Shown: positions 43,982 through 52,554 of the stretch, in pieces
Position numbering within the stretch: position 1 is the first letter of the stretch
Layout: the number at the start of each line of letters is the position of its first letter
DNA from: an uncultured Prevotellaceae bacterium
GTDB taxonomy: Bacteria; Bacteroidota; Bacteroidia; Bacteroidales; Bacteroidaceae
Direction of reading: 5' to 3'
DNA length: 64,000 nucleotides
Assembly (NCBI GenBank): GCA_902762325.1
Contig: CACWNV010000014.1
Coordinates: 1 to 64,000 of the forward strand
Translations under genes and position numbers: made by a program
Notes under the pieces: model-generated
Database searches by the model: none
What the model was told of the DNA's origin: nothing
Seen by the model: only the letters and a program-made list of their open reading frames with translations

Positions 43982-44476
43982 ATATCCTATATGCAGATTC
44001 CCCATCTTGAGAAGTTGTTTGACATGAGCCTTGAGCGACGCTGGCGTCACCTGACGGACGTAGGTCATGTCACCCTGCTTCACCACGATGCCGTTCAGCT
44101 CCTGCGTCAGATAGTCGCGGCGGCGAGTATATTCATTACCCTTGTAAGCGGCACTCTGCTTTTCGCGATTCTTGAGGTAGCTATCGATGAGGTCTTGCGT
44201 GATGAGGTCGCTTTCAGCTATCTGGTTCACCAGCTGCTCCACATCCTTTGCGATGCGCTCGCGCTGGGTGGGATTGCAGGCAAAGGCGATGGTGATTCTC
44301 ATGTGTGGAACGGGCAACAAGGCGTCTTCCATCTGTACTTGCGGAGTATAGACGTCGCTATGCTGAACGCGCAGGGTCTGGATGAGCAGGTCTCTCAGCA
44401 CACTCCGCAACACCTCGTTGTGGGCATGCGACTGCTGGGTGTATTGGAAACCCTTCTCCCAGGTGTAGAACATCAT
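43967..44476 (-). pseudogene. C-terminal fragment of the M16 protease, cut off by a frameshift
   Basis: The 169 residues (MMFYTWEKGFQYTQQSHAHN ...) continue the M16 protease gene described next, in the +1/-2 frame. Reading back across the join, the natural sequence would be EKMENPAPIAQTMMFYTWEK. In the DNA near 44495-44500 one base appears to be missing, so the upstream frame ends early with LLPSLRP. The fragment carries the last part of the second M16 domain (HAHNEVLRSVLRDLLIQTLR, ITIAFACNPTQRERIAKDVE). It has no start signal of its own. A real mutation, a sequencing error or a frameshift product are all possible. Confidence 0.8.
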
Positions 44477-46815
44477 GGTCTGAGCGATGGGAGCAGGATT
44501 CTCATCTTCTCCACCATCACCGTGTTCTCCGTCTTATAGTGGTCGGCGGGCCACGTCAAGCGTTTCACGCGCTCGGGTTTTGAAGGCAGAGCACCCACAT
44601 ATTTCAAAATATAGGGCATGATGCTATCGGCATCCACGTTTCCCTGCACCACCATCACCGAACCGTTGTAGTTCGAGTAGTAGTCCTTCACCAACTCGCG
44701 CAGGTGGTCGATGTTCATCGAAGATACCACCTCGGCCGAGGGCGGCATCAGTCGCTTTGTCTCAGCAGCCGTCATCAGTCCAACTTTCAGCGCCGATTGC
44801 CCCATCGGGCTCGACAAAGCCGCGGCCGACGCCATCAGCTTCTGCTTTTGTTCGGCAAACTCCACGGAATCTACCTCGGTCGGGGTCAGCGACTTGTAGA
44901 ACATCTTCAGCGTACACTCCACCCTGAATGCATTGAGGCTGTCGCCCTCTATCCACCGGGCACCGTGATCGAATCTGTCTTCGAACGGCTCTACCTGCAC
45001 ATTCGACTCTCCATTCCAGCATTTGTACATCCTGACGCAATTGCCCAACATGTCGTGATAGTGGATGTCGTCGTCGCTGAGCACGGAATAGCCTTGCGGA
45101 CGTTGAATCATGAAGTTAATCATGTCGGCATCCGTCTTCTGCTTCAAGAACACCACCTTCACGCCGTTCGACAAGTAGACCTCGCTGATGCTATCGTTCA
45201 GCACCTTCTGACTGACGATGGTGCCGGGCACCGTAGGGATGTCGAGGCTATCCACGTTGATGCGCTCCAGCTTCTTCGCCTCTACCACCTCCACATCGGC
45301 CAACTGCTCGTCGGTCATCTGCTTCACACGCTGCCACACCGCTTCCACCTCTTCTTTCTTGGGCAGCGCCGTGCTGTCGGTCATCAACACGCCGATGAGC
45401 ATGTTGCGGCCGCTGGTCATCCGGCAGAACTCCTCTTGAAGTTCCTCAGCGGTGACAGCGTTCTTGATGTGTCGCTCGGCAAGTCCTTTGGCCATGTCCG
45501 ACAGTATCGCTTCGTTCCGGAAAAAGTTGGCAAAACACCTATTGATGAACTCGGTGCTTTGGATGTTACGACCTGTTTTCACAAACGAAGTATCAGCAAG
45601 GATGATGGCGGTAGAGTCGGCATTGTATTCTGGACTCATGGGAGCGAAGGGGAAGACGATTTTGTTTCCGAATCCCTTGCGGCGTAACAGCTCCACTTGC
45701 TTCGCCATCAGCTCCAACGTGCTGAGCCACTTGTGCTGAGGTGCCGACAGGTTGAATATCCACAACTTGTCGCCAAGGTCGGCAACGTCGGTCGTCGTGA
45801 CGCTGCCACCAAGTAACTCGGGAAATTTCGTCTTGAGGCCGCGGAGCTTATTATTCATCTGGTTCTTAATCTCATCGCGCAGGATGGCAGTCTTCATGCC
45901 GCCTACCGTGTTCTTCGGCGTTGTCGAGTCTTCGGTCAGTCTCATCATCAACCCAATGGAACCAAAGGGTTGCTGCTTGTTGGCATATAGAAGAGTGTTG
46001 GGAGCCTCGTTGTCGGGAATGGCTGGCGGCAGGGGTGAAACCGACGTGCCCCGCTTGCGGTCGCCAAACATCGTCTTCACCTTCTCCACCATCTGGTCGG
46101 GGTCGAAGTCGCCCACCACCACAACGGTCTGGTTCTGAGGCTGATACCAGCGGTCGTAGAAGTCGCGCACCAACTGCTGGGAGCAATTCTTCACGATGTC
46201 CATATCGCCGATGGGAAAACGGTCAGCATAGATGGAATGATTGAAGAGGTCGTTGAGCAACTGCTGGGCATAGGAAACGGTGTTCCTGACGCGCCACTCC
46301 TCCACCACGACGTTATGCTCGCTCTCCACGTCCTTGGCATCGATGATGGCATCGCCGGCCCAGTCGCGAAGCAACAACAGGCATGAGTCCATCAGCAACG
46401 TATTGTCCACGGGAATGGCGTTCAGCTGGTAACGCACCGTCGAAAAGCCCGTGAAGGCATTGGTGTCGTGGCCGAACTGCAGGCCGTTGCGACGGAAGAA
46501 GTTTATCACACTACCGGGGAAGTGCTTTGTACCCTTGAACAGCATGTGCTCCACGAAGTGGGCGATGCCTCGCTCGTTGTCCTGTTCCACGACGGAACCG
46601 GCTTTCACCAGCAGATAGAAGAATGCCTGCTTTGCTGGCTTGTCGTTTCGGCAGACATAGTAGGTCAGTCCATTGCTCAGCACGCCCTTGCGCACCGCCG
46701 TGTCTTCAGGAATCACCTGTTTGTCAATCTCCGCTAAGTTCAAACCTTTTCCTTCCTGAGAAAAAGCCGTCATCGTGGCAAATATCAGCAAGGCAAGAAT
46801 GTAGAATCGTCTCAT
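44473..46815 (-). CDS. M16 (insulinase/pitrilysin) family protease, frameshifted near its end
   Basis: The 780 residues here plus the 169-residue tail would make a ~945-residue periplasmic zinc protease, the length of two-domain M16 enzymes (PqqL-like). The signal peptide is MRRFYILALLIFATMTAFSQ. The inverted zinc motif HxxEH is HFVEHMLFKGTKHFPG (~residue 85) with the distal Glu in ESEHNVVVEEWR. Substrate-domain phrases include YYVCRNDKPAKQAFFYLLVK and RPQGYSVLSDDDI. The frame is lost near 44500, 12 residues before the stop. As read, the catalytic half and most of the second half are kept, so the truncated enzyme might still be stable, though the clam-shell would lack its last strands. A CAAAGATA (-7) box lies at 46836. 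Confidence 0.83.
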   Translation of the reverse strand: MRRFYILALLIFATMTAFSQEGKGLNLAEIDKQVIPEDTAVRKGVLSNGLTYYVCRNDKPAKQAFFYLLVKAGSVVEQDNERGIAHFVEHMLFKGTKHFPGSVINFFRRNGLQFGHDTNAFTGFSTVRYQLNAIPVDNTLLMDSCLLLLRDWAGDAIIDAKDVESEHNVVVEEWRVRNTVSYAQQLLNDLFNHSIYADRFPIGDMDIVKNCSQQLVRDFYDRWYQPQNQTVVVVGDFDPDQMVEKVKTMFGDRKRGTSVSPLPPAIPDNEAPNTLLYANKQQPFGSIGLMMRLTEDSTTPKNTVGGMKTAILRDEIKNQMNNKLRGLKTKFPELLGGSVTTTDVADLGDKLWIFNLSAPQHKWLSTLELMAKQVELLRRKGFGNKIVFPFAPMSPEYNADSTAIILADTSFVKTGRNIQSTEFINRCFANFFRNEAILSDMAKGLAERHIKNAVTAEELQEEFCRMTSGRNMLIGVLMTDSTALPKKEEVEAVWQRVKQMTDEQLADVEVVEAKKLERINVDSLDIPTVPGTIVSQKVLNDSISEVYLSNGVKVVFLKQKTDADMINFMIQRPQGYSVLSDDDIHYHDMLGNCVRMYKCWNGESNVQVEPFEDRFDHGARWIEGDSLNAFRVECTLKMFYKSLTPTEVDSVEFAEQKQKLMASAAALSSPMGQSALKVGLMTAAETKRLMPPSAEVVSSMNIDHLRELVKDYYSNYNGSVMVVQGNVDADSIMPYILKYVGALPSKPERVKRLTWPADHYKTENTVMVEKMRILLPSLRP

Positions 46816-46898
46816 AATGGTTATGGTTTTGCTTGCAAAGATATAGATAATTCTTCAATTATATGTCGAATTGGTGAAAAAGATGATAAAAAAGAACT

Positions 46899-48416
46899 CT
46901 AATCGTTACAAATCAATTCTTCCCACAAACCATTGTTAAATGCTTTCACGTTGTGAAACCTCACTCTCTGATGATTCAATAGGGAGAGGGCGGGACGCTC
47001 GTCCGCATGAATGGTTTGCAATCGTATGTTTTTGAATCGAATATCTTCGGCATGACTGATGGACAATCCCCATGCCGGTTGGATGCCATGAGCCGACGGC
47101 TCGGGATAACCGCCAGCCTCATGTCGGCTGATAACGGGCTTGCCATTGCCGCCAAAGAAAAATGGGTTGCTGTTGCGTTGCTGCTTCACATCGTCAAGAG
47201 TCAGCCCGCCGATAAACCTGACGTTGATATCGCTTAACGTCACCTTGCGTACAGGATGTCCTTGTATGCCTGCAATGAGAATAGCATAGCGGCTGTCGGC
47301 ACTATCCACGTCAACATGGCTGATGCGGATGTCGCTGATGGAGGACGGATGAAATCCCTCTGGAGCTCTCATTCGGTCGCCCAAACGGATATAGATAGGG
47401 GAGTTACAGATATCCTTCATCGTGAGGTGACTGACCTTCACATCTTTCATCTCAGCACCATCGACGGTTTCCAATGCCAGTCCCCGGCAATGTGTGAAGG
47501 TACAATGACGGATGTTGATATGACGGAAACCGCCGTTACTCTCAGTCCCGAGTTTGATGCGCCCGGTAGGACCGTCCCCGTCGGGTGCCTTGATTGCCGT
47601 AGTGGTAGGTGAGCCATTGAGTACCGATCCTACGTCGTAGCCGCTCACATGGCAGTCTTCTATCAGCACGTGCTCCGTCGGTTTTGCCCATCCCAGTGCG
47701 TAGGAGCATTTCAGAACGATGGCATCGTCGTTCATGGTGTTTACCCTACATCCGCGCACGGTCACGTGTTGGCAACAGTCGATGTCCATGCCGTCGCGGT
47801 TGGTATCGATGACGGTGTTTTCTATCAGTAGATGATCCACTCCTGTAAGGAGCATGGCAAAATGACCGCAACTCAGGAAACGGAGTCCTCGGATAGTGAC
47901 ATTCTTACAGTCGCGTAATGCAAGAGCCTTGTTGGCGGTGGTCTGTCCGGTCTCGCTCTTACGTTGTCCTCCACGTGTGAGTACATTGCTTCCGTCTATG
48001 ACTCCATCGCCTTCCAGCACCACGTCATGCAGACCTTCGCCCCAGAGCAGCGAGTTATGCCAATGGCTATGACCGAAGTCCTGATATTGTGAGTCGTTTT
48101 TCTCTGCCTCGTCGTATCCCTCGGTGGCGGTTGGCTGAGCCGCTTTCAGGACGGCTCCTTGTTCGAGCCGGAGGGTTACTCCCGACTGAAGGTGAATTGA
48201 GTAGCAAAGATAGGTGCCCTTGTCTATGACCACCACGGCATGCTTCCCGTCTTGTGCAGCCTTCAACAATGCCTCGTTGATGGCTTGTGAGTCTATGTGC
48301 TGCCCGTCTCCAACTGCCCCAAAGTCTCTCACGTGATAGTCTTTGGCAGAGAGTCCGTTTGTCCACAAGGTGAGGAATCCGAGGACTGTCAATATGAATC
48401 GTCTATTGATATGCAT
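46899..48416 (-). CDS. Secreted GH28-like right-handed beta-helix protein
   Basis: A 505-residue exported protein with signal peptide MHINRRFILTVLGFLTLWTN ending near LSA. The N-terminal YHVRDFGAVGDGQHIDSQAI is the usual opening of pectin-active beta-helix enzymes. Catalytic-type acidic residues are present: NRDGMDIDC (~residue 215) and MNDDAIVLKCS (~residue 238). The GHG and R-I-K motifs of classical polygalacturonases are not found at the expected places; the region reads SNGGFRHINI and LALETVDGAEM instead. It is therefore a divergent GH28 member or a relative acting on rhamnogalacturonan. It starts 27 bp after the PL22 gene on the same strand, so both are very likely one operon for pectin fragments. 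Confidence 0.8.
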   Translation of the reverse strand: MHINRRFILTVLGFLTLWTNGLSAKDYHVRDFGAVGDGQHIDSQAINEALLKAAQDGKHAVVVIDKGTYLCYSIHLQSGVTLRLEQGAVLKAAQPTATEGYDEAEKNDSQYQDFGHSHWHNSLLWGEGLHDVVLEGDGVIDGSNVLTRGGQRKSETGQTTANKALALRDCKNVTIRGLRFLSCGHFAMLLTGVDHLLIENTVIDTNRDGMDIDCCQHVTVRGCRVNTMNDDAIVLKCSYALGWAKPTEHVLIEDCHVSGYDVGSVLNGSPTTTAIKAPDGDGPTGRIKLGTESNGGFRHINIRHCTFTHCRGLALETVDGAEMKDVKVSHLTMKDICNSPIYIRLGDRMRAPEGFHPSSISDIRISHVDVDSADSRYAILIAGIQGHPVRKVTLSDINVRFIGGLTLDDVKQQRNSNPFFFGGNGKPVISRHEAGGYPEPSAHGIQPAWGLSISHAEDIRFKNIRLQTIHADERPALSLLNHQRVRFHNVKAFNNGLWEELICND

Positions 48417-48443
48417 ACGTAATGGTCAGAAACTGTTTCCTGT

Positions 48444-49781
48444 TTATTTTATGGCTTTTGGGTATCGGTTCAGAAGGTGTTGTGGCAATTTGACAATGCA
48501 GATGTTCATGGATTTGCCGTCTTCGCTAAGCATGGCCGACTGGATTTCTATTTCGGTACCATCGGGCTTGAAAGTCGGGTGAACATGGTCGCGGGCAGTG
48601 GTCTTATGGCCAGCCGTGAGTAGGATGCGCTCTTTGGTGTGCCGGTCGATAAGCCAAAGTTCTCGTGCAAAGTCGTCACCAGCTACCCAATGACCGTCCT
48701 GAGATCCGGCAACATGCCAGAAGTTGTCGCCATCCACTTGTCCCTCCATGGTCAGTTCACGGGTGCGCATGTTAACAACGGCAATGCCAGTCGGGTACTC
48801 TTTCGTACCCGAAGGTCCCCATTGGTCTGAGAAGGCGAACGATTCCAGCCCTTCGGCTTCGCCGCCTTTGAGGTTGATAGGGCGGTGTCCCAATAGTGCT
48901 ATCACCAGTTCGTCCTCGCTGATGACAGCCTCATGGGTGACCCAGTCGTGCTCCGTCTCGCGGTAGATAGGGCGCAGATTTGTGCCGTCAGCATTCACCA
49001 TCCATGTGCGCTGAGGTGCTTTGCCACCTGTCTCCCAGCAGAAGATCACCTCGCCAGGATGCCATGGGTTGCCTTGTATGTGTCCCACTTTGAAGTGCAC
49101 CGACACGACGTGCTCTGCCTTACCCGTCGTCAGGTCCATCTTGCCAATTCCCCCAGGTCCTGCTCCCATGTGTCGGGGACCGAAATTGGGTGCTATCTGT
49201 TGGGCGATGGGGTACTTTCGGGCGAATTCCTTGTCCAATCTGAAATAGACAAAGGTCTCGCTTCCGTCGAGTGCCATGTCGCCCTCGCTGCACATCTCGG
49301 CAGGAATCACCCCGCAGATACGCTCATAGGCACTCTTCTTCTTTAGTCGTCCAGCCTCCGAATCGGCAAACAATCGCTCAAGATTTATTTCCACTACTTC
49401 CATGCCAATGCGCTGTCCTTCCTTGTCGTTCTTCACTCGCATGATGTAGAGGTTCATCGACTTGCGAGCTACACAAAGCATACCCGTGAAACCGCCTTCG
49501 GTCACCTGTACGATGTCCCCTGTCTCTTCGTTGACCGCCATCGCTTCCCCTTTCACACGGTCGGAACGGAAGATGACCCAATGTCCGTCACTTGTCCATT
49601 GGTTGTGGGTCTGATAAATCTTGGAATCGCCTGTTCCGCTCTTGCTGGTGAGAAAGACAAGTTCAACACCAGTCTTCGGGTCGTTGATGACTTTGCGTTC
49701 AGACGGGAATCGTGTCCCCATCTGCGCCATCAGGCAAAGGGGGAATAATAGGGCTAAAAAGCAGAAATACAGTTTTTTCAT
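48444..49781 (-). CDS. PL22 oligogalacturonate lyase-type beta-propeller
   Basis: A 445-residue exported protein (signal peptide MKKLYFCFLALLFPLCLMAQ). The rest is a seven-bladed propeller with the PL22 pattern (TGVELVFLTSKSGTGDSKIY, TSDGHWVIFRSDRV). The histidines that bind the divalent metal in PL22 enzymes are visible: KVGHIQGNPWHPGE, EHDWVTHEAV and RDHVHPTFKPDGTE. PL22 enzymes split unsaturated or saturated di-/oligogalacturonates by beta-elimination to 4-deoxy-5-ketouronate, which feeds into KDG. Classical members are cytoplasmic; this one is exported. A TATATTTG box lies at 49828-49821. It precedes the GH28-like gene in the same operon, and the KDG-to-pyruvate genes kdgK and kdgA are elsewhere in the window. 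Confidence 0.87.
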   Translation of the reverse strand: MKKLYFCFLALLFPLCLMAQMGTRFPSERKVINDPKTGVELVFLTSKSGTGDSKIYQTHNQWTSDGHWVIFRSDRVKGEAMAVNEETGDIVQVTEGGFTGMLCVARKSMNLYIMRVKNDKEGQRIGMEVVEINLERLFADSEAGRLKKKSAYERICGVIPAEMCSEGDMALDGSETFVYFRLDKEFARKYPIAQQIAPNFGPRHMGAGPGGIGKMDLTTGKAEHVVSVHFKVGHIQGNPWHPGEVIFCWETGGKAPQRTWMVNADGTNLRPIYRETEHDWVTHEAVISEDELVIALLGHRPINLKGGEAEGLESFAFSDQWGPSGTKEYPTGIAVVNMRTRELTMEGQVDGDNFWHVAGSQDGHWVAGDDFARELWLIDRHTKERILLTAGHKTTARDHVHPTFKPDGTEIEIQSAMLSEDGKSMNICIVKLPQHLLNRYPKAIK

Positions 49782-49863
49782 TGTCGTAATAGTGAGTTTT
49801 CTTGATTAGGATAGCGATTGCAAATATAATAAATAAATTTGATATTATTACTTTTTTCCATAT

Positions 49864-49907
49864 AATAGTTTTAGATGTGCTAAATGATGTGTTTATACAA
49901 TAAGAAT
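49864..49907 (+). repeat. Array D, two 22-bp inverted-repeat units
   Basis: Units at 49864-49885 (AATAGTTTTAGA, then TGTGCTAAAT) and 49886-49907 (GATGTGTTTATA, more degenerate). Same family, period and orientation as the three larger arrays. It sits in the divergent region before the unknown gene at 49952. Confidence 0.6.
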
Positions 49908-49951
49908 GATTACTTTTCGTTATACTAATGAACAATATAATCTATTACATC

Positions 49952-50785
49952 ATGAAGCGACTTTTTATTTTCATAACACTAACACTCATGTCTCTGACCA
50001 TGTATGCCACTGGTCAGGAAGGTGACATCATCTATATTGACGGTGAACAATGGGAACTACTGGGAAAACCAATCTATGCAGATTCCGTACTGAGTAGAGA
50101 ATTGAAGAATGCACTTCCTAAAGAACGTGGAATCAATACAGCCAACTGGGCAGGCTATACGGCATATTGGAGCATTCAGCAAGAGAAACTCTATTTGGAC
50201 AGTATTCGTTATGTGATATATGATTCTGCCCAAAAAAGCAGGACGGAATGTCTGCCCTCAAAAGCCATGCGCTGCATATTCAAGAAATACGCCAGCAGAA
50301 AGCGCATCGTTGCTACTTGGTTCAACAATGAAATCCGCGTAGCAAAGGGGAAACAGCTCTATTACGTGCATGAAGGTTATACAAGGAACTATGAACATGA
50401 GCGTGTCATCAGCATCGAGCAAGGGAAGGTTTGTGGGACGAAAGACTATCAGAACTATGTCGTGGACGGCTTCTCATTTGACAAGTATCGTCCAAATAAC
50501 AAAGCGGAACTGCGCGAGAAGTTCCCTTTGCACATCGAACAATATCCAGAACTTGCAGATGTCAAAAGAATCTTATTCAATATCAAGCGTGCACGTGTCG
50601 ATGCTCAGGGCAATCTTGTGGAATGTGAAGTGAAAGTATTTAGGCCCAACGACAATCCGCGCCTTGCCGCCGAAATGGCTGAAGCGATGAAAGCCTATCG
50701 TCCCTGGCGTGTCATGTTCATCAATGGTGAGTACCGCGCCTACGGCATTGAAGGGTACACGATCCCGTATAATTTAGAAAAGTAA
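49952..50785 (+). CDS. Secreted protein of unknown function
   Basis: A 277-residue exported protein. The ATG at 49952 gives a clean signal peptide (MKRLFIFITLTLMSLTMYA); an earlier ATG at 49928 would only add MNNIIYYI. I do not recognise the family. Features are a beginning rich in acidic residues (GDIIYIDGEQWELLGKPIY), a middle of alternating strands (IVATWFNNEIRVAKGKQLYY), and a closing stretch reminiscent of a TonB C-terminal fold (VDAQGNLVECEVKVFRPND, AEAMKAYRPWRVMFINGEYR). That last similarity is weak. The gene stands alone and is followed by a terminator shared with the M6 protease gene. Confidence 0.6.
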   Translation: MKRLFIFITLTLMSLTMYATGQEGDIIYIDGEQWELLGKPIYADSVLSRELKNALPKERGINTANWAGYTAYWSIQQEKLYLDSIRYVIYDSAQKSRTECLPSKAMRCIFKKYASRKRIVATWFNNEIRVAKGKQLYYVHEGYTRNYEHERVISIEQGKVCGTKDYQNYVVDGFSFDKYRPNNKAELREKFPLHIEQYPELADVKRILFNIKRARVDAQGNLVECEVKVFRPNDNPRLAAEMAEAMKAYRPWRVMFINGEYRAYGIEGYTIPYNLEK

Positions 50786-50794
50786 GAAATGAGA

Positions 50795-50817
50795 AAGTCC
50801 CTCGAAAAGAGGGACTT
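50795..50817. terminator. Bidirectional terminator between convergent genes
   Basis: A perfect 9-bp stem (AAGTCCCTC / GAGGGACTT) around GAAAA. On both sides there are short T-rich runs rather than long ones. Confidence 0.65.
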
Positions 50818-50826
50818 CTTATTAAA

Positions 50827-52248
50827 TTATTTTCTATAGCATTTTTTCTTTGTTCCGTCGTTGTACTGAACGATGTAAATGCCTGAACGATGGGGTGGGG
50901 AGGATAGTAGGCGACCATTGAGGTCGTACCAACCAGTTATGGTACTATTCTCGTCAGCAGCTAAGATTGACACACCCGAAGAGTTGGGATTCATGAAGTC
51001 GAATGAGATGGTTCCATCTTCCGATAACTTGATGTTGGTAATGGCTTTCCCCATGAAATTCTTACCCTCGGCATTGGGAGTAAATAAGACGGAAGCAGGA
51101 TTGGAATTATCAGTCAGGCTATCATTGACCGCATACGTCGTAGGATCGGTGTAGGGGTAGGGTGATGTACTGAAATATCTGCTGCGCAACCAGTTGTCCA
51201 TTGTATATTTGCTGAAATCCGAGCCTTGGTTTTGGGGATTCCAGTCACGATAGCCCTTTCCGTCGGCATGAAACATATCGTAGAGATAGTGGTTGTCAGC
51301 TATGTTCACTTTACCATTACACCATTTGGCTTTATCGTAATCTACATGGAAGATGAGCAGACCATTACCAGGACAGCCATAGTCCCATCCTTCCTGTTTG
51401 CGGTTCTCCAACAGATAGAATTCATCGCTGTTGCCCGAGCTTCGGATGATATAGGTTTCCCCGCCATCGCTTATGGGACGCATGTCTCGAATGCTGGTAG
51501 CCTCGGTGAGTTCTATTGGTAACGACCATCCCAGATACATCTTCTCCATAGCGGAGAGGTTTGGCGGACACCAACCTTTATTCGTGAAATTGCCACCATC
51601 CATGAGGTCCCATGTATCAACAGTCGTAAAAGCGCTGGCTTGAGCCGTTGGATAGATGTCGGGCAATCCCAGGCAGTGAAAATATTCGTGTAAGATGGTG
51701 CCGATGCCACACAAAGAGTTGTCTTTCCATAACTCACAACTGATAGAGGAATAGTTGATATACATTCCACCTGGAAGTTTGTGGACAGAATAACCAGAGT
51801 TAGGCCATAGGTAACCCGATACCTGATTACCCGTATAGCCTGCAGCAATAAAGAGAACTTGATTGACAAGGCTGTCACCATCCCAATCATAGATGGCAAA
51901 GTCTGTTTGTTCGGTTTCACACAATTGCTTGATGGCATTGCGAATGAGAAGTCCACCATAGTAATAGCCTTTATGTCCTCCTGCCTTTTCGTCTACCTTT
52001 ATTGGTCCATAGATGTCGAATTGAAGATTTACTTGACCATTAGACTGGTCACGAAAATAGTCTGCCACACATCCTACCCCCACACCTTGGTTGAAGCCCT
52101 TTTCATTAAAAAGGCGGTTGTAATAGTCCGCTGGGTTGGCCATCGAGAAATCTGTATCACTGAAAGTGATAAGTACCACTGGTTGCCGGTAGGTCTTTTG
52201 AGGGTCAAAATTAACTGGGTCGGGAATCAGTTGATAGTCTGCTGTCAA
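50827..52248 (-). CDS. M6-type (immune inhibitor A-like) metalloprotease, signal peptide out of frame
   Basis: The 473-residue readable part holds an M6 protease: VVLITFSDTDFSMANPADYY, FRDQSNGQVNLQFDIYGPI, YDWDGDSLVNQVLFIAAGY and the zinc site ILHEYFHCLGLPD. These are followed by WDLMDGG and SAMEKMYLGW, all typical. The C-terminus (STITGWYDLNGRLLSSPPHR, then SGIYIVQYNDGTKKK) is a T9SS sorting tail. No good start exists in this frame: only a TTG at 52248. An excellent signal peptide, MIIRLICCILLAMVTNTANA, begins at an ATG at 52361 in another frame. One added base between 52270 and 52290 would join the two, so the gene probably spans 50827-52361 with a frame disruption. A TATCTTTG box lies at 52410-52403. 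Confidence 0.75.
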   Translation of the reverse strand: MTADYQLIPDPVNFDPQKTYRQPVVLITFSDTDFSMANPADYYNRLFNEKGFNQGVGVGCVADYFRDQSNGQVNLQFDIYGPIKVDEKAGGHKGYYYGGLLIRNAIKQLCETEQTDFAIYDWDGDSLVNQVLFIAAGYTGNQVSGYLWPNSGYSVHKLPGGMYINYSSISCELWKDNSLCGIGTILHEYFHCLGLPDIYPTAQASAFTTVDTWDLMDGGNFTNKGWCPPNLSAMEKMYLGWSLPIELTEATSIRDMRPISDGGETYIIRSSGNSDEFYLLENRKQEGWDYGCPGNGLLIFHVDYDKAKWCNGKVNIADNHYLYDMFHADGKGYRDWNPQNQGSDFSKYTMDNWLRSRYFSTSPYPYTDPTTYAVNDSLTDNSNPASVLFTPNAEGKNFMGKAITNIKLSEDGTISFDFMNPNSSGVSILAADENSTITGWYDLNGRLLSSPPHRSGIYIVQYNDGTKKKCYRK

Positions 52249-52554
52249 CGGTGGATTGCCCGTGCCTGTGAATGTTCGCTATGCACGCAGCCTATACGCT
52301 GCGCATTGGCTGTATTCGTAACCATTGCCAGTAATATGCAACAGATAAGTCTTATAATCATCTTTGTTTGTTGGATATTAAATAGTTGAATCATATTGGC
52401 AACAAAGATAACAATAATAATTGAAAAATATTGATGAATTAAATTTTTTTCTTTCAGTCGTTACCTTTCGTGGGTCGCGGTTGTAGTTCAAAGAGTCATC
52501 CGTCTGTTTTACGTGGTATTAAATATGAATATGATTATGTTCTATGAATAAGTT

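Noticed and set aside
44704..45687. Rightward reading frame of 327 codons within the M16 protease gene
   Set aside because: Antisense to conserved protease sequence; the product is His/Arg/Leu-rich low complexity, as expected from the complementary strand.
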